Origin: Botryotinia globosa
Lineage: Eukaryota; Ascomycota; Leotiomycetes; Helotiales; Sclerotiniaceae
Length of the DNA: 64,000 nt
Assembly: GCA_014898425.1 (NCBI GenBank)
Contig: RCSZ01000013.1
Coordinates: forward strand, 1,977,501-2,041,500
Reading direction: 5' to 3'
The translations under genes were made by a program, and so were the position numbers. Below, piece by piece: positions 59,350 to 64,000 of this stretch. Below the pieces are notes generated by a model. It was not told the origin of the DNA. It worked only from the letters and a program-made list of their open reading frames with translations, and searched no databases. Every line of letters starts with the position of its first letter. Within the stretch, counting starts at the first letter, position 1.

Positions 59350-61357
59350 GGATCTATGAATCACTAGTTGAAATTACTATTATTACCAATTTCAAACACA
59401 GTGGACAAAATGAGCGGATGGACTTGGGATGGGGTTTCCTACATAATTCTCATTCTTATTGCACATAGTGTAAATATGTGTATCTTTGTGCAATTCATAG
59501 CTATGGAGTTTATGGCGATTACATTGAAAGGAGTAGAGTGATACTTAGCGGACATATTTTGGGTTTTGGGTTTCGTTTGAGTAGAATACACCATAGATAG
59601 ATGTGTGTGCCTTGAATACAACTCTTCATTATTACCTTTGTATAATCAAGTATGATAGAGATTTTCCAGGAACAGTACCATGCACTTTCCTAGGAATGGA
59701 CCATTCAACACCCAACATCGACAGTCAAGGGTCGTTCCAGAGATTAACATTCAGTCCTCAGAATTTTAACTAGTTTCACAGACTGACGTCACTTCTCTCA
59801 GATTGTTCATAATGAGAGCTGAGGGCTTTGGTGTGCGATGAAGGAGTACATTTGGTTGATGTTCATCAATGTCAATAAAAAACTGATAGTAAATCACCTT
59901 TTCCCTCACAAAAGCATAGTCATGCTTCCAACGATTTGTCGTGTTGTCAACCCAGAAAGGTGACAGTGGAGTAAATTGCCGCCGGGAAAGCATCTAGGTA
60001 ACCGACATCAATTACCGGATTTGGGAATGTAAACCCCGTAAACTCCAGGAATCCTCCATATCTTTCTAGCAAACATGGGAAACCCTCATAATAGCGGGGG
60101 ATAATGACCAACTAAAGATCTTGCACCGCACAGTCTACATCGTATGTCGCTGTCGAGTTGTCAATTACATGATTTTTCTAAAGTAAAAACTTTTCAGGGG
60201 GTCAGTCGGATCGGATACACTAAACTTAGCGCATCGGGCTTAAGGTTAGTGGAGTGGCTAAGAGAGCTTTTAACAGTCTAAACATACGAGCCATAATTAC
60301 ATATGGAGTATAGAGGTCCAGACCCACCCATCTATCTTCCTTGTTAAATGCATTCATCATACATCATACACAATGGGTGTATGGAGTACAGAGAGAGTAC
60401 AATGCATGTAATCTTACATCATCGGCCGAAGATATTATTCCACAAAATATTCAAGACAAAACGAAACCATCGGCTTTACAAAGTACATGGCCAATATTCA
60501 AAATCCAGATGCTGGTATTCAATGGAGCTAATATTGAAACCTTTTACAATGCAGTTAAGCATAGAGCGGCTTTCTATTTTGACCCCTCTTCAGCCTGTTC
60601 TACTACGGATTTTTTGTACCTCAGTAAGTAAATGTACATCGACGCGTCTAACAGAGGAAAACAGCTTTAGACTTGAAGAACAATACTTGACCGAAGTGGG
60701 TAGAGAAACCCTTCACTATCCGCGTTATTCATGGACAAGAGCGAGTCCATTGCACCTTTGCTCTCATGTTTGATGAGAGAGAGAAATGCGAACGGTTGAA
60801 TTCTCCCCCTGAAGTGCCGACTATAACGAAACGAATGTCTTGACTACAAATTTGGATCATCACCATAGTTCCAGCCAATTCCATCTTTTTCCAGCATCAG
60901 ACTTTTCATCCCATATCCTTGACCATTATCGACGGCTCAAGCGCAATTCCTAAAACTTCAACATTTCCGAATCAGGACCCAATCTTTTCTTATCTATTTA
61001 TTTATCATGACTCCACCCAGATTTGTAATTCCGAGTATGGGGGCAAACGATGACATTTTCACAATGAAGGGGGTAGATATAAAATCCATGATCCAAATTT
61101 CGTCTTTCATATCTTTTTTTTAATTCAAGATCTAAAATATACCATTGATTTCTGTTGGTATCAACTTGGTTGATATAAGTGTAAGTACTTAGTCCTATAT
61201 GGTTGTATTCGTTCTTGATCATTATTAACTATGGGAAGCTAGGTACTAAATATATAGGGAAGCGCTAGCGCGACGCTAGTTAATACAGTGCCCTCTTTGA
61301 TCACATGATCGATGTCCCGACAATTTCAAAATATCAAAAATTGATACTCTCCCCAAA
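59350..61357. other. 2-kb intergenic region, nothing recognised
   Basis: AT-rich with several short overlapping frames (60341-60773 is the longest) that show no family features. The last 100 bp form the ADH leader. Confidence 0.5.
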
Positions 61358-62602
61358 ATGTCTACCGATTACAAGTTCCAGGGATGGATGGGTCTCGACG
61401 CTGAAGCCGCCAATGGCAAGATGGTTTGGCAAGAGTTTGAACCTAAGCCTTTCGAAGAGACAGATGTCGATATTCAAATCACTCACTGTGGCATTTGCGG
61501 TTCTGATATGCACACTTTGAGATCCGGATGGGGTGCATCTGATTACCCAGTTTGCGTAGGCCACGAAATTGTTGGAAAGGCTGTTAGAGTTGGATCAAAG
61601 GTCAAGGATATTAAGCTTGGAGATCGTGTTGGTGTTGGTGCTCAAAGTGGTTCTTGTATGGACCAAAAGGGTGATTGTGAAGCTTGTGCTGATGGGTAGG
61701 TCTTCTATTCATCATATTGACGCATAATACTAATATACCTCAGTCAACAACAATACTGCGCTCACATGACCGGTACTTATAACAGCAAATGGGCTGATGG
61801 AAGTAAATCTTACGGAGGTTATGCTGATTACTGGCGTGGAAGTGGTGATTTCGTAATTAAAATTCCGGATTCAATTCCATCTGATATTGCGGCTCCTATG
61901 CTTTGTGGTGGTATCACTGCTTTCTCACCGCTTGCTCAAAATGGTGCTGGACCAGGAAAGAAGGTTGGAATTGTTGGAATTGGTGGTCTTGGACATTTCG
62001 GTATCATGAGTGCGAAAGCTTTAGGTTGTGATGAAATCACAGCGATTTCAAGAACCTCGGCCAAGAAGGGAGATGCATTCAAGATGGGTGCTACTAGATT
62101 CATTGGTGAGTGTTTTGACTTTACTAGTTGCAGTGGAAAGTTTTACTAAGTTTTGAACGTATAGCTACCGATGAAGAACCAGACTGGGCTACAAAATACG
62201 GAAATTCTCTCGACCTTATCGTCAGCACTGTTTCCTCACCAAAGCTCCCACTTCAAAGCTACCTTAGCCTTCTCAGATATCAAGGTAAATTCATTCAAGT
62301 CGGTGCTCCTGAAGATACCATTCCTGGATTCAACAGTAAGTTATTCTTCCTTGAGGTGCAAAGATCACTGTTAACACAACTTAGTGTTCTCCCTCATCCT
62401 CAAGAAGCTTTCCATCGGTGCTTCGCTCATTGGCCCCCCACATGAGATTAAGGATATGTTGGCACTGTTCGCTGAAAAGGGTGTTAAGACTTGGAACAAC
62501 AATGTTCCAATGAAGGATGCTAACCAAGCTATTGTTGACATGGAGGATGGTAAAGCAAGATACAGATATGTCTTGGTCAACGAGAAGCATATTGATGCTT
62601 AG
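61358..62602 (+). CDS. Zinc-dependent NADP alcohol dehydrogenase (cinnamyl alcohol dehydrogenase/ADH6 type)
   Basis: Four exons, 61358-61695, 61744-62105, 62165-62335 and 62385-62602, with introns of 48, 59 and 49 nt, give 362 residues. Catalytic zinc ligands are visible as CGICGSDMH (Cys 44) and VGHEIVG (His 69, Glu 70). The structural-zinc loop reads GSCMDQKGDCEACADGQQQYC. The Rossmann motif is VGIVGIGGLGHFGIMSAKAL, followed by AISRTSAKKGDAF, whose Ser-Arg-Thr after the second strand favours NADPH. The end is GKARYRYVLVNEKHIDA. Such enzymes reduce cinnamaldehydes, furfural and branched aldehydes in the cytosol, serving detoxification or fusel alcohol formation. The gene is complete and neighbours give no pathway hint. 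Confidence 0.95.
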
Positions 62603-64000
62603 ATTTCAGATTTTGTGTATGAATAATGTAATGAATAGAAGTAAATGATAGATTATACGTTTATCGTTTGAAACTGAATTTATACGGTAGACCTTGACTT
62701 TATATGACACCCCTTGAGCCCCGTATTGTAGATTTCGAATCGGATTGTTTAAACTCCATTCTTTTCAATCTAATCTGTCGAATCACAGCATGGTGGCAAT
62801 AGGATGGGTTACTTTGGTCTTTACATCTAATTGAGCATTGTATATTCTGGCCTAAGCTACTGTAATCTACCTGACATTATCTCACCAAATTTCCCTCGGT
62901 GGTCACCAATCGTCGAATTTTCCTCGGCTCATACAAGGCCCTTGCCTCCCCTCCTACTCAAATCTGACTTTCCTCCTCTTTTGTTTCTCTCATCTGCCTC
63001 TTTTCGGCTTCTAATTCTTTACTTTTCCTCTTCCAGTTACCATGTTTGGTACTCGCAGATCTTAGATCTCGTAAATAACCTTTACCTAACGACCGACAAC
63101 GGTGTCCAGGCTACATGAATTTTCCAAGTACCCCGGATCTGATACCCAAATTAATTCTACTTACTCTTATATATGTCGATCCCCTGGAAACACTTGATTT
63201 TCCCACATCCTTGCTTTATCCCTGACCCATTTTAAATCCTCCTGAGCATAAGCGAATGTATAAGCTACTCCTATTTTATATGGGTCAATCTTTCCATATA
63301 TAGTTTGGGTCTCCGAGAATATAGACATATTGTTACTTGTCTGTTGAAAAATGCGTAGTTTCAGGAGTCAAAAATCATTTTCATAATCCATAAATATCCA
63401 CGAAACGAATGAATCGATCCCGACTAATGTTTTTTTTAGAGCTTGAAATATAGAGTTAGATTTAGGAAAAAAAAAGAGAGTTAAATAGTATATTCAATGC
63501 ATTATAATTCAACGAATTCAATATTATTATTTTTATTATTATAAAAGTACTCTAAAACTAATAAAATAGGAAAAAGCTAATAATATAAGGAATTTTCATA
63601 TTGTCAAGGATTTCACTATCTTTCCCAATTCGAATTATTTTTGCCTTCCTATAATGCTATTAACTATATTAGGATTATTTTCATTTCTAACTATTATTCC
63701 AAGGATTTTATTGATGGTCAGCATTAGTAGTGACGACAATCCTAAGGGGGGTGGTGACCTAGCCAAAAACGCTCCAATTGGTCACCATCTCTCCTAGCTT
63801 CAATTTAGAGCTTTTCGAAAATCTGAAAAAAGAAATTAATAAAGATTCAATTGAATAATATTTATTCAAAATTAGAATTTCGAAATATTTTATATTAGAG
63901 TTTCTATATTCAATTGAAATAACTCTAATTTTGAAGAGGTTGAAGAAAAAGCTATGATAATTTTTGAAGATAGGGGGGTGATGACCAGTAAAATGAATAA
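62603..64000. other. Intergenic; AT-rich repeat-like DNA in the last 0.6 kb
   Basis: 62603-63420 is ordinary intergenic sequence. From about 63420 the base composition shifts to A/T-rich. Two similar G-rich words (ggggggtggtgacc at 63745 and ggggggtgatgacc near 63974) sit in it. This looks like the edge of a decayed repeat that continues beyond the window. Confidence 0.45.

Noticed and set aside
60341..60773. Overlapping 96-aa and 141-aa frames in the ADH upstream region
   Set aside because: They overlap each other in different frames, have no domain features and no splice partners.
1..64000. tRNA, rRNA or CRISPR arrays
   Set aside because: I scanned for B-box-like GGTTCGA words; those found lie inside protein genes or lack a matching A-box and cloverleaf. 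No spaced direct-repeat array was seen.

Overview
The window looks like nuclear DNA of a filamentous ascomycete. The evidence is short GT-AG introns (about 48-200 nt), long intergenic gaps, AT-rich repeats with C-to-T/G-to-A decay resembling RIP, a HET-domain relic, and fungal versions of NEO1, SEC16, MSS1 and a GYP7-type RabGAP. The style suggests Leotiomycetes (Botrytis/Sclerotinia-like), but that placement comes from memory of such proteins, not from any search.

Layout. 1-7 kb: the 3' end of an FAD-linked (BBE-type) oxidase, a 122-aa one-TM protein, a three-exon CxxC/HxxxxxH protein, an 82-aa orphan and an 18-bp minisatellite. 7.1-19 kb: a divergent secretory pair, the P4-ATPase NEO1 (minus) and the COPII scaffold SEC16 (plus). 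19.4-24.4 kb: a nine-exon hybrid histidine kinase that I rebuilt to 1428 aa. 24.4-38.4 kb: a gene-poor, AT-rich island with one intact FAD monooxygenase and several short inverted-repeat elements (about 370-bp CAG...CTG elements between TA dinucleotides, and one 512-bp snap-back element). 38.4-48.7 kb: a 63-aa GRGGYN peptide, mitochondrial tRNA-modifying GTPase MSS1, a broken HET gene, a TBC RabGAP and a proline-rich hypothetical protein. 49-59.4 kb: a nucleoside-hydrolase-like protein, another decayed repeat copy, an MMTAG2-like RS protein and a giant GHKL-ATPase/zincin-like protein. 61.3-62.6 kb: a four-exon zinc alcohol dehydrogenase. The last 0.6 kb is AT-rich repeat-like DNA.

How the genes fit together. 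NEO1, SEC16 and the RabGAP all serve membrane traffic, but only NEO1 and SEC16 share an intergenic region. No biosynthetic cluster is evident. In NEO1, MSS1 and the giant GHKL protein the first in-frame stop lies inside the last intron; the real 3' exon restores, respectively, the last membrane segment, the catalytic Cys motif, and the residues after the HExxH site.

The most unusual items are the GHKL-ATPase fused to an HExxHxxxxxH motif, the short-element families (one with three head-to-tail copies sharing TA sites and a CAG remnant), and the snap-back element abutting one of them.
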